NCBI GenBank assembly: GCA_003254905.1
Contig: QANU01054449.1
Location: 133,669 to 197,668 of the forward strand
Length of the DNA stretch: 64,000 nucleotides
Direction of reading: 5' to 3'
DNA from: Nissolia schottii
Lineage: Eukaryota > Streptophyta > Magnoliopsida > Fabales > Fabaceae
Shown piece after piece: positions 23,601 to 36,638 of this stretch. How positions within the stretch are numbered: the stretch's first letter is position 1; each line of letters opens with the position of its first letter. The translations under genes and the position numbers were made by a program. The notes beneath the pieces are model-generated. The model was not told the DNA's origin and made no database searches. It worked only from the letters and a program-made list of their open reading frames with translations.

Positions 23601-25870
23601 TTATATGGGATCAATCATTAACTACCCAAAGAAAGGCTTATGGATGTAAGAATCGAAATACTTTTGATTTGAACAGAAGAAGAAAGGAAATAAATAAATT
23701 GGACAATCCTCTCATATTGATTTTTTTTTAAGTCATGTAATCTTGATCATTAATTTTAAATATAGGATCTATTATAAAACCTCACATAAGAAAGTTAATA
23801 GCAAATTTATAATTAAAGATTCACACATGAAATGTTATCTAAAAAAGTCAACATGAGAGAATTCATTCTCCGTATTCTAGAGATTTAGAGTTGGAGAAAT
23901 TAACCTCGACAATTAATTAATCAATCAATACATATATGTATCTGTAATTGGTGATTTATGTAATTGGCTTTGCACACACATATATTGAATGAACAACAAA
24001 ATGAAAAATGTGGTTTGTCATATGTCGTAAATATTATTTTTTATTAAATTGATCTATTTTAAATTTTTAGAATTAAATCCATCAAATTTTGACACCATTT
24101 TATGGTTTAATATGACATATTAACGTGTTATATGATCTAATATAATAAATTAATTTTTTTAATACAATAATTGTAAAGAGTTTTATCATAAATTTAAATG
24201 GTTTACAAATGTCTAAACTTTTATAAATTAGTTATTTTATTGATTTGACTAATAAAAAGTTTGTTGATATTATATAAAACATAAAATGATAATAAAATTA
24301 AGATAAATTTAAGCGTAGCTGTATAGATGAAGAGTACCTATCAGTGAGATGAATAGAGAGACCCACAGATTAGAGTCACACGAGTTGTTAGGCCAATTAG
24401 AGGGTCAAAGAAAGGGGTGAGAGACATGTGAAAGCATAAAGGAAAGGGTTAAAGGCCTTCACATTGCACAAAAATACAATGGTCCCCTATTACGTTGAGT
24501 GGTTCAAAGTGGCACTCCCTTTTTCTTTCTTTTTTGAAGTAAGCAAAGTACTTGCATAGTAAGCAGAGTTTAAGAGCATGTGTAAATCACGATATGAGAA
24601 CCTTGTCGCCCCCATCAATGGACCCTCTCTCTCCAATTGCATGCCCCCACCACTATATCCTCTCTCCATAATCACCACGCTGCTAGTTACTTCCACTTCC
24701 AACATTGCCCCTTATTTTCCACCCTTTTCACAATTCCAACCAGATTAATCCCAACAGTATGCCTTCAATGAATGATGCATACACTAACTAGTAGGATCAA
24801 ATTCAATGCACATGTATGGGTAATAATTATGGTCTATGTACTATGTAATCTAGAAATCAAATTCTTTATTAGAATTGAATCTTAACAGCAACTTTTCTTA
24901 GATTTTGTATCCTTTCCACTGTGCATAATCATTTTAACAAAATTAATACATTGATAAATCAATATATTTAGATGCATCTCAATACCTTGATTATATCAAA
25001 ATACATTGATTTAAAGATGTATCAATTTTGTCAAGATGACATGTATTCGCATACGAAGGGAGTGTTAGTAGGGAAGCTTAAAACCCAAAGAGATTAATGA
25101 GCTAAGTGACAAATCACACAAGTGAATCAGATGCTACATTTTAATCTTAAGCCTTAAGGTAGTAAGTATATGGGCCTTTCCATTCATATTCTCTTGACTA
25201 AGTTCGTCACATCTTAATCCAAAATATTAAGGAATTAAATTTATAAATCTCCTCACTCATATTTTTTTTTCCACTTAGCCCGGCCCATTACTAAATAATG
25301 TCATACTTTTCTACACTCCCGTCATGTTATAAAAACTTGAAGAATCAGCCTCAATTTATGCAATTGAACATCTTGAATGCATTTTTATATAACTATTAAG
25401 TGGTTGCAAGGAATCCCACTCAGTACTACTTTCCCCATAAACTCTAAAACCCTTTTTCTTCCTTCCTTTCTTTTTGGTTCGTCTTTTAGAGAAGGATAAA
25501 AGTGCAAAATTTCAGAGAACCACTTTATGATTTAGTAGTAGTAAGCCTAATTATTCAAGAATCTAGGACCATAACACGCATGGGAAGTGGTAGTGGTATG
25601 AAGGTGGGACAGCAACAATATTGTTGGGTAGTCAGTCTTATCCAACGATGTGGTAGGGTTCATTTCTGATCGAGTTTTGATCCCCATACATACATTACTC
25701 TAAGAACAAATTGCAATCTTATGTCAAAAGAATCGAAGACCGTAACATAATTGAGAGGGGAAACAGATTGAATTAGATTGCGCAATCTATTGCTAGAAAG
25801 ATAGTACGTACACTCTAATTGGCAGGGATGCTAAGGCCATAATTTAGGACGTGTTCGGCATGGAAAACTA
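20671..25870. other. Long AT-rich intergenic stretch
   Basis: No convincing gene. The larger frames (21116-21400 on plus, 22979-23161 and 24490-24705 on minus) lack recognisable domains and splice context. A modestly GC-richer patch at 24600-24670 has CT-rich sequence and CCACTATATCC, which could be an untranslated leader, but no coding sequence follows. Confidence 0.5.
21954..22012 (+). repeat. Three-copy 19-bp tandem repeat
   Basis: The unit CATCAATTTTTCATTGCTG is repeated three times with a single change in the last copy, so the array is recent. Confidence 0.9.
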
Positions 25871-25871
25871 A

Positions 25872-26034
25872 GGGTGGGTTTGGTTTCAATTTTTATTTTT
25901 ATAATTTTTTGTTTTTAAGATTTTGTGAATGAAATAATGAAAACTATAAAATTTAGTTTTCTGTTTTTATTTTCAATTTTCACTAATTCTTTCACAAAAT
26001 CTTGAAAATTAAAATTAAAACCAAACACACGTTA
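25872..26034. mobile_element. Palindromic MITE of about 163 bp
   Basis: The left end GGGTGGGTTTGGTTT pairs with the right end AAACCAAACACACGTTAAC. The inverted similarity continues inward through AATTTTTATTTTT and AAGATTTTGTGAATGAAA against TTTCACAAAATCTTGAAAA, so nearly the whole element folds on itself. Flanking AAACTA (left) and TAACTA (right) could be a target duplication but is weak. It is non-coding. Confidence 0.75.
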
Positions 26035-26583
26035 ACTACTTTTGGATTATTATTGGGTTTGGTCTTCATGTTGTTGAGTGCTTCAAAGTTCTGAAGATCC
26101 ATATGCTTTCAAACGATGTTACTGAAATTAATTAAATGCTAATTTCTTTCATGTGATTAATTTTGATGCATAATTTGTCCCAATGAGTTTCTGATTTAGA
26201 GGTTTTTAATGGGGTTCTTCATGTACTTGTCGAGCATTATTGAGTCTCAGTGAGTGCAGGGTGGGAGGTGGGATTGGATTACCTTATGATGTACTCTTAT
26301 GACGTTTTTCCTTGTCTGCTTTTTGGGCTACTTTCATGGCATGTCATACACTACTTAACTAAAATTACTGTAAAAGAATTTTATGTTATCATTCAATAAG
26401 ACATTGTTACATGTGAAATTTTTAAATAAGTAAATGTGATAATCAATCAATTTTATTATAGTGTTAATACATAACTAAATGACAGTGTAAAATTATTTTA
26501 TATTAATAATACCAAAATTTTATTGTTGGGTCTCGACTTGAACGTTTGGTGACGTGGAGCTAGTTGTTGTAGTGTTTTGTTAA

Positions 26584-26700
26584 GTTGAATGCTAATGAAA
26601 GCGTTTTTGGTAATCTTAGTGAAGCTGACTCTAGGCCTCTTGCATGAGGATGATGGTCATTGGGTTAGTGGTTTTCATATTCATATTGGGGTGAAGGGCA
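26584..26700 (+). pseudogene. Fragment of a LINE-type RNase H domain
   Basis: Two frames together give LNANESVFGNLSEAD and then EDDGHWVSGFHIHIG, separated by a frameshift. This matches the plant RVT_3/RNase H pattern N-x-DGS-x-GNPG-x-AG-x-GG-x-x-RDxxGxWxxGFxxxIG. The first catalytic Asp lies in a degraded stretch. No reverse transcriptase is visible upstream, so this is an isolated relic of a LINE or of a host RNase H-like gene. Confidence 0.5.
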
Positions 26701-26773
26701 AAAGTGGAATCCACATTTAAAAATCAAGATGCTTAAACGAGGCTTAAATCTAGAATAAGTTAAACAAGTATAA

Positions 26774-28027
26774 TGATGCGAATTTTGCAACATTAACAAG
26801 TGCACTAGTTCGTACAAAAAAAAATGAGTATTAAATTAAGCTCAGGTTGTCAAACTCACGAGGATAATATTACATTAAATTTTAGTTAACAATTAAATAG
26901 AAGGTGGAAAATGCTATGGGAATGGATATTAGGGCAATTGACTTCACTTACTCTAGACTCAGGCGTGTTCATAGACAAACAAACACAATTATCCTAAAAC
27001 ATTGTTATTCAATTATTAATCTAATTAACTAATGGTCAAGTTTCCTATCATAATCGCAAGTCTCTCTCAAAGTCAAACGATTATCTTTGCCTAGAGTGAC
27101 TACTCAATCTCTTGGTGTAACCTAATCTATTAAAAGCATGAATGATTTATGAATTCCCCACACATGACCACATAGGTTGCGTTTGTTCCTCTCAGATATT
27201 GTCGCTCAACCTATAGTTTCTATAACAGAGCACTTTCGCATTTCTTTTCTCAAATTCATGCAAGACAATAATTCATTCAATTAATGACTAGTTAATCAAA
27301 AGCATCAAGAAAAGTTCATAGAAACTTAATTAACATCGATAGAAAAACTGAATAACAAAGAGGTTTTATGATAACATCATCAAAGAAACGGTTGCATCAA
27401 ATGCCCTAGTAGGGACTTAGTTCATAATGGAAGAAGAAAAAGAAAAGAAAAGAAAAGAAAACTAAAAAATAAAGGTTCCATGGAAGAACAATGGCAGAGA
27501 CTTGACTTGGGGACAAATTAAGATCCCTCCCTCATCGCGTCACGCCCCCGGAGTCTTCGTCTTCACACCTAGGATATCTCATAGAGTTGCCTCAGTCGTC
27601 CACTGTGCGTGGTGTGCCAACTAAAATTGGAAAAAATCTCTTTTATACCTTGTTTGGGCTCAAGGAAATTAAAAATCGGAATCCTTGCTCTGCCATCAAC
27701 TCGTGCGAGTTTACCCTACAACTCGTGAGTTAAAACTCTTATTTGCACTTGGAGCTCCTTGGACACCAATTCACGCGAGTTGACCCTCCAACTCATGCGA
27801 GTTAATTCTTCTATTTTTCTGTGATGAAACTCGCCCTCTAAATAGTGCTCGTTTGCCGGATTATTGGTCTTAAAAGCACTCAAAACCCAACTGAAAGCAG
27901 TCTAACACGACTTTACACTTTTGCAACCCAAATTAGAGATATAATCACACTTCATTATGTAAGTTCTTAACCAAGATAACTCTTATTGGTAGAATCAATT
28001 CACGATCATTTATCAATATTTTGCATG
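26774..28027 (+). repeat. LTR-type dispersed repeat with GCGAGTT motif array
   Basis: It starts TGATGCGAATTTTGCAAC followed by CAAGTGCACTAGTTCGTAC, wording I associate with a widespread class of plant LTR sequences whose left end contains AAGTGCACNNNNTCGTAC. It continues as non-coding sequence with a purine tract (about 27428-27461) and four copies of a palindromic ACTCGTGCGAGTT-like motif (27698-27802). The right end is uncertain and no target duplication was found. Confidence 0.4.
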
Positions 28028-28481
28028 CAGGGACTAAATATGGTTAAAATCTCTCCTAAAAAAAGACTTAGTAGAACAAAATTTAGACAAAAAAAAGAGT
28101 ATTCAGCCAATCAGACCCTACATATTTAAGGTACACCAATATCCTGTAACAACTACATAGGATGCACCCAAAATATAATAACCAATCACACCCCAACAAT
28201 AAAACCACCAGCAACACATGAATTGTTTTACCTTCATTATTCTCAAATAACAGTTCATTTCAAAACTTAGTTTTTTTTTACGATTAAATGTTTTTTGAAA
28301 AAAATTAGAGTCTATTATTTTTTTTATTATCCATTCTACCCTTATTAAATAAATAAGTTAAAAAAATTATATTAAGTAATAGGGGTACATATGATTAAAA
28401 ATTAGGGTAATTTTGTACAATACACTTAAACTTTTTTTTAGCGTTAAAATTTATTTAATTGTTAGATTTATGAACAACTAC

Positions 28482-28620
28482 CTTTAAAATGCTTGCTAAA
28501 CAATCAAATGTAGAATATTTAAAAAAAATTTAAATGGTTTCAATGCATTGCATACATAAAAATCTTACTTCTTTAATAAAAAACTTTTTTCTATTAATTT
28601 ATTAGCAAGTATTTTAAGGG
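28482..28620. mobile_element. Small hairpin-type MITE candidate
   Basis: CTTTAAAATGCTTGCTAA (from 28482) pairs with TTAGCAAGTATTTTAAGGG (28602-28620) with about three mismatches; the interior is AT-rich and non-coding. Related words occur at 39820-39850 and 60330-60440, suggesting a family. Confidence 0.5.
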
Positions 28621-28917
28621 ATAATAACTTCCTTAAAATACTTGTTTGCAAAATGCGTAATTAATTTCTTTAATTTATGTTGGTATTCAAAATTAGACAA
28701 TTACTTCGTCTGTTCTCAAATGTTGATATTTTTATAAATACTTTTTTTTTATTTTTTTAAAATTTAGAAAAAAAATTTCTTAATATATCTCCATCAACTA
28801 GGAGTGAATCCTCTCAAATAAATTTATTGTCATATGAGGTCAAATGTGATCTCTTACAATTAATTAAACACTCTTTTTAACATATTTATGCACTAGTAAG
28901 AACTTCAACCAGCCACG

Positions 28918-28920
28918 AAA

Positions 28921-28955
<35 letters not shown>
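28918..28955 (+). repeat. Compound (TA)n(CA)n microsatellite
   Basis: A TA run of about eleven units changes directly into seven CA units. Confidence 0.95.
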
Positions 28956-30100
28956 TCCTTCAATTTGTTTTAACTATCCAAAATCAAACACTACACATAC
29001 CAAGGTAAAAAATTTGATAAATGCATAAAATATAGTATGAATTGACAAAATGATCTCTATATAAAAAAATAAATTTTTATTTCCAATACAATTATCACCC
29101 TCTTTACTTCCATTATAATGATAAATGTTTTATTGGAACTAAGGATATGAATGGAAAAAAAAAATTACACAAGTATTATAAATGGACAAATATATTAAAA
29201 CCATAAAAATAAAAAAATCGATAGTTAAAATATAACAGAGAGAATGTTAAATAAAAATAATTATGTTAAATATTATATCAATTTTTTATAACTTAAAAAA
29301 AATTAATTATTTTTTTAATACTTGGGCAAAACAAAAAGAGATAAATATATGAGAGTGGAGGTAGTAACTCTCATACTTTGGGAGCATCAATTAACCAAAC
29401 CCTATGTTCCTCTGCACCTGTGCTGTGGATCGACGTGCCCATTAAGGAATGCTTCTCTCGTTCATTGGGCCTTTGGGAAATTTTTGGACCAAGATCAACT
29501 TTGATTGCTCCGGTGTTTCTTGAGGTTCTGTCAAGCCCCTGTTAACAAATAAACACAAAAATCATGAACAAAGACAATGTACACATGTTAACATTACAGT
29601 GAATGGGAAAAAAAGCTCTATTCAAATGAGATTGTACTTCAAATGAAAAAATAAAGTTTACTTTAGATTATTTAGTGAATTATAATTATGATGCTTGATG
29701 AATTTTATCAATCTAAAAGTAAATAACCTTTAGCTCGTTAGGGTTGCAAGGTCAACAGAAAAATAACACTTTCTAGGATAAAATTTTAATTTTCAATTCA
29801 ATTTTAGTAAAAAGAAGCCAATTTTGATCAGTAGCATACACTTTATCACTCGGCATTTTATATTTATAATTGCATAAATTCATAAATTTATAGGATGAGA
29901 AATGATATATCCTCTTATAAACCAATAACACATCTTCTTATTGTATACTAAAATTAGTAAAAAAGCAAATGCAAGTAATGTCTTAAAAGCTTAAAAAAAT
30001 AATGAAAAATTACTTTATCCTATATGTAAAAAGATTAATTTATACATTAATTGTATAAGAAGATATATCATTTATCTTTATGGGATTAATATTCATCATC
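28956..30100. other. AT-rich intergenic DNA
   Basis: No gene recognised. A 60-codon frame at 29322-29504 covers a GC-richer patch (29380-29520) but matches nothing I know. Confidence 0.5.
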
Positions 30101-30109
30101 CGTTTTCCA

Positions 30110-30560
30110 TGGTTGAGGTTTTCTTAACACCCTATAAAACTAAAAGCTTTCTTGGATTTATACTAGGGAGGCAAGAACATAAGGAAATCGATAACTTGAC
30201 ATTATGTTTCCTTAGGATCTGCACCTATCTTATGGAAATCTAAAAAGTAAACAGCTATCTCTCGCAGCCCAACAGAAGCTAAGTATAGGGCCCTTGCAAC
30301 AACAACATGTGAGTTGCAATGGATGCAATACTTGCTTAAAGACCTCAAATCACCAACTCATTCCATGAAAGAACTAAACACATAGAGTTGTACTATTATC
30401 TCATCAAAACGGAAAATTGCAATTAGGTCTGATTCATCTACTACCAATCTCTTCCACAAATCAATTAGCAGATATCCTCACAAAATCACTTCATCCAAGA
30501 CCTTTCAAAATAATTTTGGGCAAGCTCGGAGTCCTGGCAATCCAGTCTCCAGCTTGAGAG
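30110..30560 (+). pseudogene. Ty1/copia polyprotein C-terminus (RNase H region), decayed
   Basis: One frame reads PTEAKYRALATTTCEL followed by QWMQYLLKDL. This is the copia RNase H signature (S-x-EAEY/KYRA-x-A-x-x-x-CEx-x-W-x-x-x-LL-x-DL) containing the conserved Glu of the active site. A degraded segment upstream fits the TLGR/SWKSKKQ region, and downstream pieces after frameshifts fit the ADxxTK end. A purine-rich tract (TTGAGAGGGGGG, about 30554-30565) then marks the usual polypurine primer site before the 3' LTR. Frameshifts and stops make it non-functional. Confidence 0.75.
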
Positions 30561-30565
30561 GGGGG

Positions 30566-30815
30566 TAATACCCTATTAAAATCATTATGATTCACAAACA
30601 ATGTAACAATACAAAACACTGCTGCACCTTTCCATTTCCAGTTACTACAGTTATAGGCAGTTAAATTAGTTAGTATCTAGCTTCCTAGTTAGTTAACTTT
30701 GCTCTCTAAATCAACTTTCTCGAGCTCAATTACCTCTTGTATAAATTGTACACACTACTTCACAACTCAATACAGAAAATTCACTTCACTCAATTGCAAA
30801 TCTATTATTACTATT
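30566..30815 (+). repeat. Probable 3' LTR of the copia remnant
   Basis: It begins directly after the polypurine tract. It includes a TATA-like TTGTATAAATTG at about 30737 and the leader-like ACAACTCAATACAGAAAATTC typical in wording of copia LTR ends. The right boundary is uncertain and the left partner is outside any sequence I recognise here. Confidence 0.5.
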
Positions 30816-30959
30816 TTCTTTTCCATTTTAACTTAGGTCTTTATAAAAGATTATGTTTTTTTTTAAAAGATAGATATATTTTTTGGTCAGATATATTATA
30901 TGTTTTTTTAGTAAGAGTTAAACAAGGCTTCTTCATTACCATTTGATACAAGGGAAATG

Positions 30960-33900
30960 TTACTTGAGTTATTAACTCTTGGATATAAAAAAAGAAAAAA
31001 TTGTGTTTTAGTGGCTTAAAAGTGGTTGATCTATAATAGAAATGAATTATAAATATAGACGGACTTCATTATCTATAATAATGTAGGGGTTCGAAATCTT
31101 GAGAGTAATTTATATTCATAATTTTCATCAAATTATCTTAATTAATTTGAGTAAATATCAAATAATTTTAAAGTTTTTAAGCTATTAAATATTTTTATTT
31201 AATTAATGGTTTAGGCCTTAGGTTTGGTCAAGCTAGAATAAATTCTAATATTCTATATGATATGATTTCGTAGGTCAATGCCTTAATTAAAGATACCCCT
31301 TTAGCTAAACTTCTAGTGTGATTTCTCAAGGAAAAGACAGAAACTTTCACTCTCTTTGCGCTACCTATACTAGTAGTATTGAAAATCTTGCTAGTACCAA
31401 TAGATTTTCTTGGGATTTAGTCTTCGTTTTTAAGGGGTTTGTTTAGATTACGTTTAAAGTCTCGAAAGGTAAACGTCTTACGGATACTCAATGTCCTACC
31501 ATGGTGTAGGAACATTCTTTGAACTTTAGAGGGTGTCCCTTATGGACACTCTCATTCCTCGTCCCTTTCCACACTCAAAAATTGGCCATTTCCCCCATCT
31601 TCTTCTATATCTTTTTGAAACCATTCCCTCAAAAAATTCCTCCAAAAGAAGGAGCAACTTCCAAAATACAGCTAAGGCATTGTTCCACCATCTTATGACC
31701 CTCTTTTGGATTTTGCTAGCTAACAGTTTCAAATTTCAATAGTTGGGAGAGGATCAAAAAAATTGGGGACATATTCAATGGGTCTCCCTAGACATGTTCG
31801 GTATATGTTTGGACACGAATTTAGGGGTTGGAAAAAAGAAACTTTGTGACCAAAATTTTGTGACAGTGCCTTGATTTAGAAATTTATTATCAGTGGCCAT
31901 TCATTTGGAATAAAGGGTCAAGAAGGGGAGATGTGAGCCCATGTGGTATTGCTTAATTGCCTTTAAGTGAATTTATTCTACTTGTTCGGTAGGGAGGGTG
32001 TTTATATTAACTCCCCGATTTGAAGATTAGAATTTTCTTGTTTTGTTCCCCCAATTGCTTTCTTTTCTTCTTATTGATTCCTCTCCCAACCAAATCGTGA
32101 AGAAGGAAAATATCTAATACCTTGTAATCATTCTCTTGTCACAAGATAATTCTTATGGTGGTTTGAATGATTAAATTCTACTATAGTTTAATCCAAAAAG
32201 AATTAAATGAGAGGTAATTTAAGCTATTATTTGTGTAACTCACCAAACAAAGGAAACAAACAAGGCTCCACCATAGTCGATAAGAGCAGAGAGTTTGTTA
32301 AGTGTTGGCTATTCACACATGCAAGTCTAACATAATTCATTTGTCACTTACATATCATTGTAGAACCACACACCTTAGTCCATGTGCTATATATATACTT
32401 TCAAAACACAAGCTTCTAAATGGATTAGACCTTTTGCTTGGTATTATGTTTCATGTACATATGCGTTTGTAAGCATAGAACTTTTCATGATACAACAAAT
32501 GCCAATTTTTAAGCTGTTAGATAATTTTATTTAATTATTTTATTAAAATTAATAACATAGTAGTTATATCATAGAACTTGCCATAAATAAGAAGTGATTT
32601 TCTTCACATAATATAAAATAAAAAATGAAACTAGTAGTTATATCGTAGAACTTGCCATAAATAAGGAGTGATTTTCTTAACATAATATAAATTTTTTTAA
32701 AAAAAATGAAACTAATACATAGGCAATAATACTAAAAAGAGTGACCCAAATCACATGTGTTGAGTAGGATCGTTGTCTGGGGCAGGATCATGGTGTGTCC
32801 CCCCTGGGCTTCTTCTGTGGGTTATTGGGTACTTCGTCTTTTGATTTGTGGCACTGAGTGAGTTTTGGGAGAGCTACTGTAGCCCACACCATCTATTTTG
32901 GTTAAGAAAAGGGACTGTTTATGAGCTGTAATCTTCCAAGAATGTCTTTATGGGGCCCACATGCCATGGCACATGTTTCCACTAATGGGGCAGGAGGCTG
33001 ACCCATCATGCTTTACCCACACGGCCTGAAATTTATTTTGGGCTTTGGTTGATTTTGGGCTTGCTTTGGACATGTCTTCTAGCTGTGCACCTTCTCAATT
33101 AATGTGTGTGACTTATTTCCTTCTATGTCTTTCTGTCATATTGCTTTCTTTTAATATTGGTGAGAAAAGCAAGCAAGTCTATAATACATGGCAATAATGA
33201 TTGATGTGACCTAACTTTATTATCAAGCGTGTTGAAGAGGAAACGTTATGATTGACCATGAAGAAATTGTACTAGTTGTCATCTGCGTTTACATATTTTC
33301 CCTTTGACCCTAAATTGGGAGGAAAATAGTGTGAAATTGCCATGTAAATTCTCTCATTTTGTGTCATTTTATCCTTTTCTTTCTTTTTAGGTTTTTATTT
33401 TTTGTCGTTTCTATTAAACATTTTACTTGTCGATTGATTCTACCTCTCATTGAACTACAAGATCATGTTCCAATAATTTTTAGGACTTATAATATTCAAA
33501 ACCCTTAATTCTATATATTCAATCCATCGACTTTCTTACTAGCTTATCAAAAAATTTAAATCTTGGCAGGGACAAACCATTAATTTTGTCTCCTAACCAG
33601 ACAGTTTGATTGATTATCACCAACAACCTGGCAGCAATACTTTTACTTTGCTACTGTTTAAAGTACCTAAGTGCGAAAAGGACCCACAAGACCAACGTTA
33701 AATAGCTGCTTCTTATATATGCACAATGTGAAGATTTGGACATATAAAATCAACTTGTAAATTCGTCCTCTTTTTTTCTTATGAATAAAGCAGCATTTTG
33801 CATTTCTTCTAATTAAACTTCCAAATCCCAAGTGGCAAAAAGATGGGAAAAGAACAAAGAAAAATGCTTCATGGGCTCCAGCATTGGGGTTTGTGCTCAC

Positions 33901-35600
33901 GTTTTCAGTTTACAAGTTTAATAGCTTTTGAAATAGCTATTGGGGCTTTTGAAATAGCTATTAGGCCAAGACCAAAATTTTCTTGACCCATATAATTGGG
34001 CTGAATACCCAAATATAATAAAGGAGTTCGATATTTTGTTTTGGTCAGAATGCACGGAACTAACTTGGCCATAAAAATGGAGCACTTCGACCAAAAACAG
34101 AACCTGGAGCACCAAATTGAGTTCACGGAATTGTCTTTTGCTTTCTTGTATGTATAGGAAGACACATTTTTCTTCCACATGGATCTAGGGACATTAAAAA
34201 TATTGACGAACCAAACAAGAATGAAAGGTAGAGAGGAAGAAATGATCTCTTCCGTAAAGAGAGAGGATATTAATTTATTCATGTATAATTTTTATATGAC
34301 AATGTTAAGTCTGATTTTTCATCATGAATTTTTTTATTGTTTATGTTATGTATAAATCTCATATTCATAAATACACTTGGCTAAACCCAAGACAGGGAGG
34401 GGGATAAAGGGGCACGAATGTCAAGAGTTACAAAACAAAGACAACCAAATTACCGAACATAAAACATAAGAAGCTAAGAGACCCAACTATTATACAAGAG
34501 CTAGTAGAGTAGCAACACTAGTAGAGCAATAATTTCATCCGAGCATATTGATTTCAAGCCTTCAAGTCACACCACCGATCCAAACCATCAATCTAATCTC
34601 ATTATTACTCCACCATAGTTTTTTTTTCCTAGTAGTCTAAAGGCTAAAAATTGTAGCATTATCTACACTTTTCTTTGTGATAAAACTGATATATATCGTC
34701 AAAATTTGATGAGGCTTAAAATCACCACAACGCATGCACCTCAAAAAAGTGTCGAAACCAAGTAAGGATCCAACACTTGCAAAACTTGCATCACCATTTA
34801 GTAAATAGAACTGTACTCGCCTTCGTTCTTAGATGTTTAAGGAAGCCTTACATCAAATGATAAGTTATTTTACATGTATATTGATATCTTTTTCTTGGGG
34901 GACTCCTTTTAAGCAATTTTTGTTAACTAGTCACGATAACTATTATAAACTTTTTTTTAGTGCATATTAATTATAATTAGGTTTTACTGATAAGTACCTT
35001 AAGAATCTTAAAAATATTTATTAAGGATTCTAAAAATACTTATAATTTTTTATTGGAAGAATAAAATTTCAAAAATGTTTAATGTATTAGATGTAAAAAA
35101 TTATTTAATTGCGCACACTAACACATATGTTACTAACCTCCCACCATAACAAATTAAGAGCGATAAATAGTACTTAAACAGCAATGCAAATGAACAATCT
35201 TTTTAGGTACACAACAACGTTAACAACAACACTCTTGCACTTCACTACTAGCAGTCTTACACACCACTTAATTAGTACACAATCTTTTATTCGACATATT
35301 TAGTAAAATAAGTACTACTCACACCCTTAAAATATCGACCTGGTGAATTTATATAAAGAGATGATTCTCTCCCTTGTAATTAATTTGATATAGTTTTTTC
35401 CACGAGACGGACAATTAATTGGATATAGTTACTATGAAAGAATTGGAATTAAATATAGTAAGACGAAATGAAAGTTGGTACAGAAACGAACACGGAGAAG
35501 TAAACATAGTACCATGCATGGCAGTACGCAATTGATCAATGAAAACTGAAAAGTACGGCGACAATAAATGCGTCCCCTTCTGGTCATTTTCTTTCAAATA
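30960..35600. other. Intergenic DNA downstream of the HD-Zip gene
   Basis: No gene supported. GC-richer patches at 32760-33060 and 34380-34600 lack coding signals. Overlapping minus-strand frames at 33905-34282 have no domain. A TAGGGGTTCGAAATC word at 31083-31097 resembles a polymerase III B box but has no A box at the right spacing. Confidence 0.45.
32558..32712 (+). repeat. Tandem duplication of a 74-bp unit
   Basis: Two adjacent copies begin TAGTAGTTATATC and share TAGAACTTGCCATAAATAAG and AGTGATTTTCTT with only a few substitutions, so the duplication is recent. Confidence 0.9.
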
Positions 35601-35659
35601 AAAAAAAAAAGAAAAAAGAAAACTATAAACATTAGAGTAATACTGTTATTTTCCCTAAC

Positions 35660-36607
35660 CTAGTCATCTGTTTCGCTTTTGGGTGCTTTCGTGTCCTTGT
35701 GCGGTGTTGCACTTTGCGTCCCACTTAAGTCGTTGCGTGCACGACTAGAAAAAAGCGGGGGCTCAGCAAGGCGCAGGGCGGCGGGGGCGGCGGCGGAGGT
35801 TGTGGTGACGCGCTCGCAGCGGGGGCACATGGAGAGGGTAGAGGCAGGGAGGGGCTGGCTGGTGTGAGGGGAGAGGACGGTGGGTGGGCCCACCCTCATA
35901 GACCTGAGCTCGTCTACCTCCCTATGTAGGCGCCTGTTCTGCTCCGTGAGGGACCCGAACCACCTCTTTAGGTACTCGCACTCCATCTCTGTCTGCTTCA
36001 GCTTGCTCCTGCATGCATTTGTTGTAACCCTTTTTGAATTAAGTCAACAAGCACGCACCACTGTCTCTTTCCCGTCTTCTTTTTTATTATATTTCTTTGT
36101 TTCAAACTCTGACTTGTCTAAGTCGTAAACAAAATGCTACACCTCGTCCACATTCAATCACATAAAATATAAATGATATATATGATCCCGCGTAAAGTAC
36201 TGTTACTGGACACAGATGAAATTATCATGAAACGAAATTTTATTATTGGAAAAAGAGTGAGGAAACCCCGTTTGCTAACTTTAGCAGTACATGATATTGT
36301 TTAATTTGGATACCTAAAAATATAATAATTTGGTTGTAAAATCAAGTGCGTGCATGGTTGGTCTAAAGGAACAATACGAGTGGTCAAAGGCGCACTCATT
36401 AGAGGGATGATCAAGGGTAGCACACGAGGCCAAATAAAACTCCACCAATGCGGTGCTATCATGACCGACTTGTCTACTTTTATTTGGACAACAATGATTG
36501 TGTTTTTTTTGCACACAGCTGAAATTATGGTTTAAACATCATTATTTGCTCATATTATTTGCTCACCCAGCTTTTCTCATGTCATTCCTATGTCTTCCTG
36601 ACCTAAG

Positions 36608-36638
<31 letters not shown>

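Noticed and set aside
31083..31097. tRNA or SINE B-box word TAGGGGTTCGAAATC
   Set aside because: There is no A box at proper distance, no cloverleaf and no flanking duplication.
33905..34282. 125-codon minus-strand frame
   Set aside because: No domain, no splice context and typical AT-rich residue composition; overlapping frames of similar length exist nearby.
35679..36128. Plus-strand frames opposite the last HD-Zip exon
   Set aside because: They are shadows of the minus-strand exon, which has splice sites, a CPRCE motif and a leucine zipper.
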